55,988 nt of DNA, from positions 1-55,988 of the forward strand of contig JBCBGC010000041.1 in assembly GCA_038527215.1 (NCBI GenBank), in the 5' to 3' direction. The translations under genes and the position numbers were made by a program. This DNA comes from JAWPMV01 sp038527215 (GTDB lineage: Bacteria > Bacteroidota > Bacteroidia > J057). This document shows, piece after piece, positions 42,938-53,200 of this stretch; the first letter of the stretch is position 1, and each line of letters begins with the position of its first letter. Under the pieces are notes generated by a model. It was given only the letters and a program-made list of their open reading frames with translations. It did not search any database and was not told the DNA's origin.

Positions 42938-44161
42938 TTATTTACAAGGATTGACCCAAGCTTTGTCAAAATTTTCTACCACCACCTCATCCCGTTGGTT
43001 GTAATTGCAGTTGGTGATAAAGACCGCTTCTACTCCATTGGGAAAGACTGCCACAAAACTACGAAGCGCTGAGCCGGTGGAACTTTGGGGGCCTTTGGTG
43101 CCGCCTTTGACGTGGTAAAACCCATGTTCTCCTTCAATAGAATTAAAAAAGCCCATGTCATTGCCATCTTCCAGGAGGGCTTCCTGAGAGGAAGCAGAAA
43201 GGATTTCTCCATTTTTCCCATGCACCGTATAGGCGAGGATAGAAGCGAGGTCCATGGCTGAAAGCAACATGCCCGAGGTACCTGCATTGTCGATGCTTTT
43301 GGTCCGGGTGATATCTGCTTCCCAGGCATTGAGGTTATTCGGATCAAAGGGATAAGGATAGGCCCAGGGATGCGCCCAATTATAGAAATTATCGTAGGCA
43401 TCCAGGGTGTTGGGCGGGCGGAGCTGGTCGTTGTGAGCGTATTCGTAGAGATTCTGGTCGATAAATTCCAGGAATTTTTCGGTGCAGGTCTCATTATAGT
43501 CCGTAGCCGTGGCATCCAGGTTATAGATCATTTCTCCGATCAATACCCGGATAAAGCAAAAATTCCCATTGTGATAAATCGCATTCTTCGCGGTGGGTTC
43601 ATAGGTCAACACCTGCAGCAGTTGGTCATTGCTAGGCGTCGAGGTGGAAGCAATCCCATCTTGTGAGAATCGGAAGCCCGTCCGCATCTGGGTAAGTTCC
43701 CGGAAGCTGATCAGGTTGGCAGAGCCCTGACGACGGAATTTGCTGTGCGCCGCATTTTTCCAGCTCTCCGGCAGATGCGATACCATGTCATCGTCCGGGT
43801 CAAGGCCTTTCATTTCCAGGGCCTTGAGCAGGGCAATCGCGGCCATCAATTTGCTCACACTGGCCACATTAAGCCGGGTTTCCGGATTCATAAGGATTTC
43901 GCCCCCATTGTCTTCATGGCGCGCAAAACCTCCGGAAAGGGTATCGTATAAATTCCCATTCTGGCTGACCGCCAGTTGGTAGCCCGTAACCCCATCGTCA
44001 ATCAGCTGCTGTTCCATCAGGTTGACAAACTCTTCGATATCAAACTGAGGGGTAGGATCGCACAGCTGCGGGATATTGGGATCGCAGCTGGCCAGCCCTA
44101 CAAACAGGCATAGCAGGGAGAGGTTCAGGGCAAGAGAGGAGCGGAGAACATGGTGGCGCAT
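42938..44161 (-). CDS. Lipoprotein serine hydrolase of the beta-lactamase family
   Basis: 407 residues with lipid Cys26 (LFVGLASC). Active-site motifs are Ser101-Val-Ser-Lys104 (NVASVSKLM) and Tyr196-His-Asn198 (AIYHNGNF). A third-motif candidate is the KGGTKG segment near the C-terminus. This is the class C / PBP4-like fold. It differs from the 30725 hydrolase in lacking the C-terminal extra domain and in being lipid-anchored. Enzymatic target may be a peptide or ester. It lies between the rhomboid gene and the YcxB-like gene on the same strand, 78 bp downstream of the former. Confidence 0.88.
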   Translation of the reverse strand: MRHHVLRSSLALNLSLLCLFVGLASCDPNIPQLCDPTPQFDIEEFVNLMEQQLIDDGVTGYQLAVSQNGNLYDTLSGGFARHEDNGGEILMNPETRLNVASVSKLMAAIALLKALEMKGLDPDDDMVSHLPESWKNAAHSKFRRQGSANLISFRELTQMRTGFRFSQDGIASTSTPSNDQLLQVLTYEPTAKNAIYHNGNFCFIRVLIGEMIYNLDATATDYNETCTEKFLEFIDQNLYEYAHNDQLRPPNTLDAYDNFYNWAHPWAYPYPFDPNNLNAWEADITRTKSIDNAGTSGMLLSAMDLASILAYTVHGKNGEILSASSQEALLEDGNDMGFFNSIEGEHGFYHVKGGTKGPQSSTGSALRSFVAVFPNGVEAVFITNCNYNQRDEVVVENFDKAWVNPCK

Positions 44162-44239
44162 AGCAATTGGATATTAGCTGCGTTAAAATAAGCTTCTTCC
44201 AACAAGGAAATTTTTCCATTTCCGCAGAAGTAAGACATT

Positions 44240-45799
44240 TCAGGGATGCTCTGTGGAAGCGTCAGCTTGGATTTTTTCCCAAACCCAAATGCCTAGCCCC
44301 GCTAGCGCACCACTGATCAAGCCCGCGATGTGGGCCGCATTGCTGATGCCGTCCTGTAAGCCGAGTAAGAGATTGACCCCTACTACCAATACCAAAAGCC
44401 AAAGCAAGGAGCTTCGCGTTTCCCGGTCAAATTGCCCTAATACCTGGAAAAAAAGTAAGGTCCCGAAAGAACCAAAAATAGCCCCAGAGGCTCCCACAAT
44501 CACACTATCAGGATGCCACCAAAGAGACACCAGGGCAGCCACCAGTCCCGTCAGGAAATATATCCCCAGAAACCGCCGTGAGCCCAGACTTTGCTCCAGA
44601 AAAAATCCCGCCAGGCCCAGGCTAATCACATTTCCGATCAAGTGGTATGGCCCTAAATGTAAAAACAGGGCACTTAGCATTCTCCAATATCCACCTTGAA
44701 ATACTTCCGCTTGGCGCATCCCCCCCCAGTCCATCAATTGTTGCTTTGCCGGAGAAAACACATCTACGCCTAGCAGCAGCATCAGGAGAAAAATGCCCAC
44801 ATTTAGCCAGAACAGGACCGCAGTCGCGGGGATGGGACCCCCCAAGGTAAAATAAGGCCAAATATCTCCTGGGGCTTTCTCCTTGAGAGATGCGCCTCTT
44901 TGGTACTTCTTCCAAGCATTTTGGTTAAGCGGAGGGAGGATAGACAGGCAAAAGGTCAGCATCAGACATATAAGGGTACTGAGCCAGAAATACCAAAGGG
45001 TTTCTTGCTGCTTAGCGCCAGGCGCCTCATCCATAGGCAACAGGATCAGTTGATCGGTTCCAGATATGTCAGGCCGTTCCCGCTGGATGGCGGCCAGGTA
45101 AGGGGCGCGGCGATCAGCGTAACGGGCTTTTTCAAATAGATTATGCTCGTAGAAATCATACTGCTTGAATACCTGCACGGCACTATCGAAAAATTGTCGA
45201 TAGCGCGTTTGCTTGTAGGTTTCACTTTTTCGATTATTGATTTTCTCCTGAAAAGAAACCCCGTACCAGGCTGCATCCTCTCCCTGAAACCTACAGGCAA
45301 AGACCAGATAAAAAGATAGTTCCTGCCCGTATTTCCCTTCTTGCCTGGCTTCAAATTCAGAAAAGCACTGTTTCGTGGCTACCCCATAACCTTCTATTTC
45401 AAAGTATCTTCCCTGTGGATATGACCATACTTCAGCCAGATCAGCAACCGGAATGACCTGATAGGATGTTTTCCCTAAATAAACCTGACTAATGATCAGT
45501 GGAGCCAGCCCCGCAACCCAGAAAAGCATCTGATAGGTAAAGTGATCATTGCCTAGTTTGCCTCCGACCTCCAGCAGTTTCACGCGGCGGGCCATTACGA
45601 GGAAAATGCCGCCCACCAAGAGCAGCATAGGGATAATCACTTCTGCCACTGCATCAGGCCAAGGCAGCCATCCGAGTTTAATATCCAAGCCCCAGCGAAA
45701 AAGACCATACCCCAGAATAAGTCCGCCTAGCAGCGCGACATACGGCAGAAAAACCTGCTTTATTTTGGTTCTGGTATGCTTAAATGGTTGGAGCTTCAT
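44240..45799 (-). CDS. Rhomboid intramembrane serine protease with large N-terminal extension
   Basis: 519 residues. Residues about 1-330 hold three to four membrane helices and a soluble insertion (about 120-265, with EIEGYGVATKQCFSEFE). The rhomboid core follows: WRMLSALFLHLGPYHLIGN, the nucleophile Ser438 in IVGASGAIFGSFG, and His490 in SNAAHIAGLISG. Ser/His dyad and the HxxxxHxxxN motif are complete, so it should be active. Its substrates would be single-pass membrane proteins. It starts 8 bp after a secreted-protein gene that itself follows a CPBP-type gene: one three-gene operon. Confidence 0.92.
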   Translation of the reverse strand: MKLQPFKHTRTKIKQVFLPYVALLGGLILGYGLFRWGLDIKLGWLPWPDAVAEVIIPMLLLVGGIFLVMARRVKLLEVGGKLGNDHFTYQMLFWVAGLAPLIISQVYLGKTSYQVIPVADLAEVWSYPQGRYFEIEGYGVATKQCFSEFEARQEGKYGQELSFYLVFACRFQGEDAAWYGVSFQEKINNRKSETYKQTRYRQFFDSAVQVFKQYDFYEHNLFEKARYADRRAPYLAAIQRERPDISGTDQLILLPMDEAPGAKQQETLWYFWLSTLICLMLTFCLSILPPLNQNAWKKYQRGASLKEKAPGDIWPYFTLGGPIPATAVLFWLNVGIFLLMLLLGVDVFSPAKQQLMDWGGMRQAEVFQGGYWRMLSALFLHLGPYHLIGNVISLGLAGFFLEQSLGSRRFLGIYFLTGLVAALVSLWWHPDSVIVGASGAIFGSFGTLLFFQVLGQFDRETRSSLLWLLVLVVGVNLLLGLQDGISNAAHIAGLISGALAGLGIWVWEKIQADASTEHP

Positions 45800-45807
45800 G
45801 GGAATAA

Positions 45808-46290
45808 CTATTCAATCAGGGCTCGAATATCCGCCATCAAGGCCGCTTTTTGTTCGCGGACGCTTTTTCTAACCTCCTCCTGCGTTTGCAGGCCGGTAGC
45901 CTGGATGGAATCTACCTGACGCATATCGCGGGTGCGTAACAGACGTACCTCGTAACCGAAGGGGTCATTTTTTCCGGCAAATCTACACATGATCAGTACA
46001 TCAACGGGGACTTTTTCTAAAATGGGAGGGCAATACTTTTTATCAAAAACCCCAAGGTAATTTACCCCCATGAGGATTTTGTAAGGGACAGATTTCAGGA
46101 CAAAATCGGATTCCCCTAGCAGAGCCTTTTCAAGTTCCGCTTCCAGGTCTAATCCCGCGGTGCTGTAATCATAGCCATTGGCACAAGGCAGCACCATCAT
46201 GGTGGGCTTTTCCGCCGAGCTCACCGGACTGATCCACTGCCCTACCGTCCCATAAAAAGCCAATAATAAAGAGAGGAGAAGTTTAATCAT
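45808..46290 (-). CDS. Secreted protein of unknown function in the rhomboid operon
   Basis: 160 residues with a signal peptide (MIKLLLSLLLAFYGTVGQWISP). The mature domain (MMVLPCANGYDYSTAGLDLEAELEKALLG, then VPVDVLIMCRFAG) has the alternation of strand and helix seen in TolB-N/CsgG-like nucleotide-free folds, but I cannot assign a family. Three Cys residues (about 36, 87 and 102). Spacing of 8 and 10 bp to its neighbours ties it to the CPBP and rhomboid proteins, so it is a candidate substrate, partner or regulator. Confidence 0.7.
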   Translation of the reverse strand: MIKLLLSLLLAFYGTVGQWISPVSSAEKPTMMVLPCANGYDYSTAGLDLEAELEKALLGESDFVLKSVPYKILMGVNYLGVFDKKYCPPILEKVPVDVLIMCRFAGKNDPFGYEVRLLRTRDMRQVDSIQATGLQTQEEVRKSVREQKAALMADIRALIE

Positions 46291-46300
46291 AAGTCAGGGG

Positions 46301-46969
46301 TTAAGAGAAAAAGCGGCCAAAGACTTCGAGCCAGGGATCACGGGCCATGATGGTATAAAAATACACCGCCCCCATCCAGCCATGAAAGATGCCCATCACC
46401 ACCAGATTTCGTCCGCGCAGATACAGGAAGGTGTAAGTCAGCGTCAGAAAAAAAGTAGCCACCACCAGCCAGAGGTAAGGAAAGTGAACCACCGCAAACA
46501 CCAGGGCTGTGAGCAAAATAATCAGCTTATCTGACAGGTGGGTACGCTGCAAATCTTTGAGATTCCGGGCCATGATGCCAATCATGATAAATTGCTGAAT
46601 GATTCCCCACAGTGGGTAAATCAGCAAGATGGGCAGGATATGCCAGCTCAGGATATGGGTGCCGAGTTGATGTCCGATAAGGACAAAAAGGCCTGCCAAT
46701 CCCAGGGCTACGGGCAGGAATTCCAGAAAGGTTCGCCGGAAGGCTTGTCGATTCAGGCCCCAATAGACTAGCACATCTTTGTCCTGAGAAGCCCGGTAGA
46801 GGATGTATCCCAGCCAGCCCAGGCAAGCCAGACTGATATAAAGGAATCTGAGGTCAAGGGCATCCATGAGGATGAACTTCCCCAAGCCTGTGGCAACGAC
46901 AGCCGCAATTTCCCCCTTTCGTCTGCGGTCAGAAACCACTACAGCAGGCGTATTAAGTGTGTGATTCAT
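46301..46969 (-). CDS. CPBP-type intramembrane protein with Gln-Gln in place of Glu-Glu
   Basis: 222 residues, about seven hydrophobic helices. Motif 2 (VFAVVHFPYLW, His162) and motif 3 (MGIFHGWMG, His196) of CPBP/Abi intramembrane proteases are intact. Motif 1 reads WGIIQQFIMIG where the family has EExxxR: both glutamates are Gln (125, 126) and the Arg is Ile. It could be a pseudoenzyme or belong to a QQ-type subfamily. First gene of the operon CPBP - secreted protein - rhomboid. Family assignment is good; activity is doubtful. Confidence 0.8.
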   Translation of the reverse strand: MNHTLNTPAVVVSDRRRKGEIAAVVATGLGKFILMDALDLRFLYISLACLGWLGYILYRASQDKDVLVYWGLNRQAFRRTFLEFLPVALGLAGLFVLIGHQLGTHILSWHILPILLIYPLWGIIQQFIMIGIMARNLKDLQRTHLSDKLIILLTALVFAVVHFPYLWLVVATFFLTLTYTFLYLRGRNLVVMGIFHGWMGAVYFYTIMARDPWLEVFGRFFS

Positions 46970-47240
46970 GGTTCACAGTTTTGTTCAACTGCTATTCTTC
47001 TCCGATAATTTGACCTTCGGTATTCTTCTTGTTTTCGCCCAGCAATGAGGCTAAAAAGTATCCCGTGCTTCATAGCGTGTGGTGTGCCAGGGAGAAAGGG
47101 GGCTTCCCTATAGGATTAAAGACGAGAGAATCTCTTCAAGAGTTTAAAGGCATCAGGCCAAGCTTCATACTCATAGCCGGGAAAAGCGGGCCGGATCGTG
47201 AAATCCTGCCGATGGCTGACTTTCGGAAAAAACTTTCAAG
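46970..47240. other. Intergenic region, nothing recognised
   Basis: About 270 bp between the CPBP-operon start and the stop of the CHAT gene. It should contain the promoter of the operon and the terminator of the CHAT gene, but neither could be pinned down. Confidence 0.4.
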
Positions 47241-50150
47241 CTAGCCCTGCTTTTTTCTCCACCATGCCCACAAGCTGATAAATCCCACCAGACCAAGCAA
47301 GAGGGTCCAGCCTCCACCGAGAAAAGTGGAGCGCTTCCGAATCTTCAACTCTTTCCCCTCACCCATCAGAGAAAAAGCCGCCCAAAAATGCGGATGGACA
47401 TTCCTTTTTTGGGCCAAATAATCAAGTTTGGCTAAGCGTAAGGCTTCATATTGCGGGAGGCCGTCCAGGAGGTGGCGATAAAAAGCTTCCATGATGCTGG
47501 CCGTGGCCTGGTCGTCGATTTGCCAGAGGCTCATCAGTACATTTTCACAGCCTGCGTGGGTAAAGGCTCGTCCCAAGCTGAGAATCCCTTCTCCGTTGGC
47601 TAGCTTACCAGTCCCGGTATTACAAGCGCTGAGCACGACCAGTTCCGCCGCCAACTCCATGTGGTATAACTCAAAGGCGTGCAAAACCTGATCCACCGAG
47701 TCTACCGCCGCGTTTTCAAAGATAAGTCCTGAAAACAGGGGCTCTTCCGGCTCGGTAAAAGCATGCATGGCCAGATGGAGCACCTGATAGGACTGGGCGA
47801 CTTCCTCAAAGGTTTCTACCCGAACCTCTGGCCCCAACAATAGCTGTCCGCCGGTGAGATCGGTGATCGCCTGAGCCTCCTGAGCTACGTATTGCAACGG
47901 CCCAAACCCATAGCGTTTTTCGGCAAAGTAGACGGTATCTGCCTGGGTGTAGGGTTGGGCCATGGCCAATAGTCCTTTTCCGGCCCGCGCATGCCTATTC
48001 AGCGGTTGCAAAAAAAAGCTGGACGCGTAGTGGCTACTAAAACTCTTTTGAGTAAGGAGAAAAGGCAGTTGCACATAGGATTCTGCTGCCGCTGGCAGAG
48101 TCGGCAACAGGGTTTCAAAGGGCAGGTGGTAAAGTTTCCCATCTGGGATAAGCATGCTATGCGGGTAGTCCGCTGTAGATGATGGGGGCCATAATACCTT
48201 ATACCAATGATGTGCTTCCAGGGCAAAATGGCGGATAGCTTCTGCATCGTTGGCCAATTGGCGGGCCTGTCCCGGATCGCGCAGCAAGTCAAGGAAAGCA
48301 TCCAACCGATCTTCCTCTTTCTCAGACCAGGGAAGGCGGGTCCATTGAACCTTTTGTCCTTGAATAAAAAAACGGTACACATGCTCCTCGCCCTGAAAGT
48401 AAGCCAAAATTTCCCGCCCATGTTCCAGGGAATAGGCCTGAGCCTCAGAAAGAGAGGCTACCTGCAATGCGTACATCATGCGATGATAAGTAGGATAGTC
48501 CTGCCGTAATTTCCCCACGAACTCCCGATAGGCCTGGCGAATGGAAAAATGGGCATCTGATAAGGAGCGCAATTCCTCAGGGGCTGCTTCGGTTTCCTGA
48601 CGGGCCAGATAGAGTTCATAAGAAAGGCTGTCCAATTGCTGTTTTAAGCGGGCCTCTTCTGCCAAAATCTCAGCCGGGATGCTGGCAAACTGCATAGCCT
48701 GCTCAGCCTGCATGGAAGCACGAAGCAGGGTGGCTTTGTTCCGCTCAATCAGGGCCCAGCCATCGGCCAGGTAGGTGGAGTCCGCCGTTTTTTCCCACAA
48801 TAAAAAATCAATGGCTATCGCAGATTCAAAAATCTCCCGAGAGTGATCCAACAGAATAAATTTCGAATCTTCCTGCAGGTGGCTGGTCTGCATGAGGTCG
48901 ATGATATCCAAGGCCCCGCTCAAGGCATCACGAGCCGCCATCAAATAGGCAAGACTATCTGTCTCTTCATACAACTCCCATAAGGTCAGGCCTTTTTTAT
49001 CGAAGGTTAACATCAAAAAATCATCGGCAACGATTAGGTCTTCCCTGGGATGAGCCAGAAGATCCAAAGGTTGAAAATCGGGTAGAAGGAAACTGAGCAC
49101 TTCCTGGTATTTTTGGAGCGCCTGATGATAAGCGCCTTGCAAGCGGTAGATCCGGCCGGTTTCATTGACGGTTTTTACCCAATAATCTGAATTAGGGGCA
49201 CCTCCTGCTTCCCAAATCCGAAGCGCCAACTGGTTGTAGGTCATGGCCAGCTCATACTTTTGCTGAGCAGAATAGATGGTGGATAGCACGGCATACTTTT
49301 CTGCAATCGCGTGGTGGCCAGGCGGATAAATCACCCTTTCCATTTCCAGGGCTTTCAGCAGATAGGCCTCTGCCTTCAGGTAGGCCTCCAAATCCATGGA
49401 GATGGTGGCCAGATTATTTAGGGTTTGGGCTAGTGAGGCATGTGGAGCGTCCAAAATTTGGGCTTTGATGGAGAGCGCTTTTTCGTAATGGGTTAACGCC
49501 CGATCATACTCTCCGATTTCTCGGTAAACGATGCCGATGTTGTTATAACTTTTGGCCACAGAGAGATGGAGTTCCCCATAGTGCTCTAGTTTCAAGCGTA
49601 AGGCCTGCTGATGTAATTCCAGGGCCAGAGCATAATCTCTCAGGTAATAGTAGGAGATGGCCTGCCCGTTATAGGCTGCGGCCAATCCAAAATCATTGTC
49701 CCCCCGCTCCTGCCTGATTAAATCAATGCTTTTCTGCTCCCACTCCAGGGCTAGTTCATGTTCCCCCCGACGGCCGTACATAGCGGCAAGCAGATGATAC
49801 TGGTCCCAGTATACTTCATGGAGATCTGGAGCATGCTGATCAGCCATGGCCAGGCTATGACGGATGATCCGTTCACAACTGTCCAGTTCTAGCTGCAGGA
49901 AGTAACTCCAAAACTGATAATTCCGGGCCTTAAAGTATGGCTTCCACAAGGCTAAGACATGAAATTCCTCGGCAGCAGCTTGCAAAATCGGGATGGCCTC
50001 CAGATGTTTTGATTGAGAAAAGAGCTGAAAGCCCTTCTGGTACTGCTGATCAGCGTGCAAACTATCAGGCTGCCCCTGCAGGGAAAAAAAGGAAAGGAAA
50101 GTAAGGCACAAAGCAAGGCTGAGGCGTAAGGCCAGCAAATGGAGGTTCAT
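47241..50150 (-). CDS. Periplasmic TPR-CHAT (caspase-like) protein with C-terminal membrane anchor
   Basis: About 969 residues. A signal peptide (MNLHLLALRLSLALCLTFLSFFSLQG) precedes at least seven tetratricopeptide repeats (about 30-400; for example SVAKSYNNIGIVYREIGEYDRAL). A helical region follows, then a C-terminal CHAT domain (about 640-925). The clan CD dyad is His796 (LHLAMHAFTEPEEPLF) and Cys843 (VVLSACNTGTGKLANGEG). A final membrane helix (GWTLLLGLVGFISLWAWW) is followed by RKKQG, which by the positive-inside rule leaves TPR and CHAT in the periplasm. CHAT proteins are caspase-like proteases. It lies downstream of the FG-GAP gene, past a terminator, and near a divergent ECF sigma/anti-sigma pair. 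Confidence 0.9.
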   Translation of the reverse strand: MNLHLLALRLSLALCLTFLSFFSLQGQPDSLHADQQYQKGFQLFSQSKHLEAIPILQAAAEEFHVLALWKPYFKARNYQFWSYFLQLELDSCERIIRHSLAMADQHAPDLHEVYWDQYHLLAAMYGRRGEHELALEWEQKSIDLIRQERGDNDFGLAAAYNGQAISYYYLRDYALALELHQQALRLKLEHYGELHLSVAKSYNNIGIVYREIGEYDRALTHYEKALSIKAQILDAPHASLAQTLNNLATISMDLEAYLKAEAYLLKALEMERVIYPPGHHAIAEKYAVLSTIYSAQQKYELAMTYNQLALRIWEAGGAPNSDYWVKTVNETGRIYRLQGAYHQALQKYQEVLSFLLPDFQPLDLLAHPREDLIVADDFLMLTFDKKGLTLWELYEETDSLAYLMAARDALSGALDIIDLMQTSHLQEDSKFILLDHSREIFESAIAIDFLLWEKTADSTYLADGWALIERNKATLLRASMQAEQAMQFASIPAEILAEEARLKQQLDSLSYELYLARQETEAAPEELRSLSDAHFSIRQAYREFVGKLRQDYPTYHRMMYALQVASLSEAQAYSLEHGREILAYFQGEEHVYRFFIQGQKVQWTRLPWSEKEEDRLDAFLDLLRDPGQARQLANDAEAIRHFALEAHHWYKVLWPPSSTADYPHSMLIPDGKLYHLPFETLLPTLPAAAESYVQLPFLLTQKSFSSHYASSFFLQPLNRHARAGKGLLAMAQPYTQADTVYFAEKRYGFGPLQYVAQEAQAITDLTGGQLLLGPEVRVETFEEVAQSYQVLHLAMHAFTEPEEPLFSGLIFENAAVDSVDQVLHAFELYHMELAAELVVLSACNTGTGKLANGEGILSLGRAFTHAGCENVLMSLWQIDDQATASIMEAFYRHLLDGLPQYEALRLAKLDYLAQKRNVHPHFWAAFSLMGEGKELKIRKRSTFLGGGWTLLLGLVGFISLWAWWRKKQG

Positions 50151-50190
50151 GAGGCAGGGCATTCTTGGGAAAAGGGAAGTTATTGAAAAA

Positions 50191-50231
50191 AGGCCAAAAC
50201 CCCGTAGGATTTTATCCCTACAGGGTTTTGG
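50191..50231 (-). terminator. Strong intrinsic terminator after the FG-GAP gene
   Basis: CCAAAACCC pairs with GGGTTTTGG and GTAGG with CCTAC, interrupted by one mismatch. On the minus strand the hairpin is followed by CCTTTTTTCAA. It ends 17 bp past the FG-GAP stop codon and would limit read-through into the CHAT gene. Confidence 0.85.
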
Positions 50232-50247
50232 AACACATCCGGGCTAC

Positions 50248-53200
50248 CTACCTACGGATGAGTTTTCCGAATTCCTGGTGGGTGCCAACCTGCAGGCGAT
50301 AGAGGTACATACCCGCTGGCAGGTCCTCGGTCAAAACCTTGACTTTATGGGTTCCTGGGTTTACTTCCGCTTCTGCCAACTGGCGGATTTGGCGGCCATT
50401 GATATCCAGCAGATCAAGGCTGATCTCGCTTCTTCCAGGCACCTCATATTCAATGGTAAATTGGTCTGAAAAAGGATTGGGATAGGCTTTGCTCCATTTC
50501 TGTTGCTGAGCCAACTCCTCCTGCAATTCTTCATTGGAAACCGCGCTAAAGGAAGCCAGGGTAACATAGCCAATGTTATTGGTTTCATGGATTTCGCTCA
50601 ATTGCTGGCTGGGGTCGATATAGGCATACAAGCGGGGGAAGTTCCCCAGGCCCGCAGGCAGATAAAACTCAAATTCTACTTTTTGACGACCCCTGGCCTC
50701 TATATAATCGTTGGTGGTGAGCATCGTCTGCCCATTGATATCAGTGAGTAACTGTCCGCCCTCCAAAGGATGTCCGATGTAAAAAGAGATATCTACAAAA
50801 GCATTGGTCGGCAGCAGGCTCCAGTTATGGACGTAGGCGGTAACGCGAACTTTATCGCCAGGTTTGGGATTCTCCGGCCAGTAGGTCAGAGATTTGGTTT
50901 CATAGCGGCGGGTGGTGTCGGTCAGGGCAAGGCCTTTTTCCGGATCAAATCTCCAGGGCAGGATGAAAGCAGGGTCGTGCTGCTGTCCATATTCAAGGGT
51001 CCACCAGTTGTTTGCGGTGCCGCCCCCTGGCAATTCCGGTCTTACTGCATAGTCGAGCACCAGGGCGCCATTTTTTGACCAATAGAGAAAAGGGCTGATC
51101 CCGTATTGATTTTCACCGATAGTCCGGTCTATGCCGTCAAATACCACATCAATCTGAATGGTCGTATCAATGCTTACCGTCTGGGTTTCTACCTCAAAGC
51201 TTTCGTAATTAGCCTCGGTCTCCACACTCAGGCCCCAGCCTTCTCCGCCGACACCGGCGTTGGCACTGACATCCAGGCCAATGGTATTTTCTGATTGATT
51301 GCCATTTTCGGTAAAGTTATTGAAGCCAACGGACCAGTTGTAGGACAAGCCCTGGTCAATCGTATAGGTCTGGAAGTTTTTCAACGCCTTGTCTACATTA
51401 GGGTTATCCTGGAAAAAATCGTTGGGATACTCCCGATAGGAGATGATGTTGTCTACTTCATGATCCGGAATAAAGCTGGTGGCTTTATAAGATTTACTGG
51501 GGAACCATTCCTGCCCGGTCAACTCTGGTACCACGGAGATAACGTGCCCTACGATGATGTCTCCTTCGTATAAAGGATACTCCCATACGGTATAGTTTTG
51601 GACCGTAGCATAAATCATATCATCGTGATTGGTGGTCGCCGAAATGGAGATTTCAACGGTCTCTGATTCCACATCGGATTGCGAAAATCCTTCTCCATAG
51701 CTAGCGGTAATAGAAGCCCCTGCCTCAAACACTCCATAAGAACCACCCGCACTAGCTGTGGCACTTACCCCCCAGGTACGGCTGATTTCACTGCTGGCAG
51801 AGATAGTCGTGGCAGACTGTAGCGAATAGGTAGCAGAATAATTACACCCGCCTCCAAAGCAGTCGTTGATGTCGTAGGTCGTCCCGTCCAGGATGTCGTA
51901 GTGAGTCGGTGGTGCATTGAGGACCACCAAAGGCTGTTTGATATCGGTCAGGCTAAAGCGGCGGCCTGGCCCCAGTCGCAAGCCGTCTCCATCAAAATCT
52001 CCCACCGCAAGGGTGTGCATGCGCCGACGCCCCTGGTCGGTCGTAATAGGTTCAAAGCGATCCATTTCGGTGCGGAGGTTCAACTGGGACAGATTGGGAC
52101 TAGCCTGAAAAACCGATACTTTCATCAGCAGGGAATCCTGGTTCCCATTGGCATCGACCTTCCGTTGATCCCGGAGATAAATCACCTCATCGATCATGTC
52201 ACCATCCAGGTCAGCGACCTCCAGAGAACTGTTCACGAAATAGGCGTCCAGCGGCTTAAATCCAGGAAAAAGCTCTTCTTTTTTCAGGAATCTTCGCTGG
52301 GTGGTGTCAAAATCAAAAACCCGCACCCCATCAAAGTTTCCGATCACCAGCTCCTGATCACCGTCTCCATTCAGATCCCCGGCTTCCAGATCCATGGGGT
52401 TGATAATAGAGTTGGTTTGTAGCTGGTTGGATATTTCCAGGGTGGTCAGGCGGGTCGAGTCCATCACTAATAGCTCCAGATAATCTTCGGTCCCTGCCGT
52501 CAAATCATCTGCATTCTGGAGCCAGTAAATGAAGGTATCATCATAGGATTCGCCAGAATTAGTAGCCCCTTTTTTATTGAAGCCAATCACCAGCTGATCT
52601 ACGGTATTGTGCAGAAAATCACCATGAGTCAGGCCGATCATCATCGCCGTATCATCGTCTTCCTGTCGGTTGACCACTTTCTTCGACCGAGCCACCAACT
52701 GGTTTCCTTCCACCGTATAGATTTTGACAAAAACTTCCAGCTTGCCATTCACTTGATTGTAAGAAGCCAGGGCCACTTCGCTCTTTCCATCCAGGTCAAG
52801 GTCTACCGCCACGATATCAAAAGCCTCGATCCAGGGTCCTATGGTAGGCATTGGCTCATCATGAATCTCGGATATTTCTACTGGCGTAAGGTTTTGGGTG
52901 TCAAACAAGCGTAGGTAAAGCGAGTCGGTATCTGCATTCCGATAAGCCACCACGAATTCCATTTCGCTATCTTCATCAAAATTCCCAGCGGCCAGCTTTA
53001 CCTGCCCTCCATAGCCCAGACTCCCGGTGGTATTATCCTTGACTTTAGCATCTATAGTCACCCTTGCCCCTGTACTCAGGTCAAAGGTACCTTCGTTTAC
53101 ATGGGCTAAGTAGACTTCAATCTGCCGGTTGGGACCGGTATAGGCGGAGACCATCTCATCATAGTTATCGCCATCAAAGTCAGCCGTAATGGCGGCAAGG

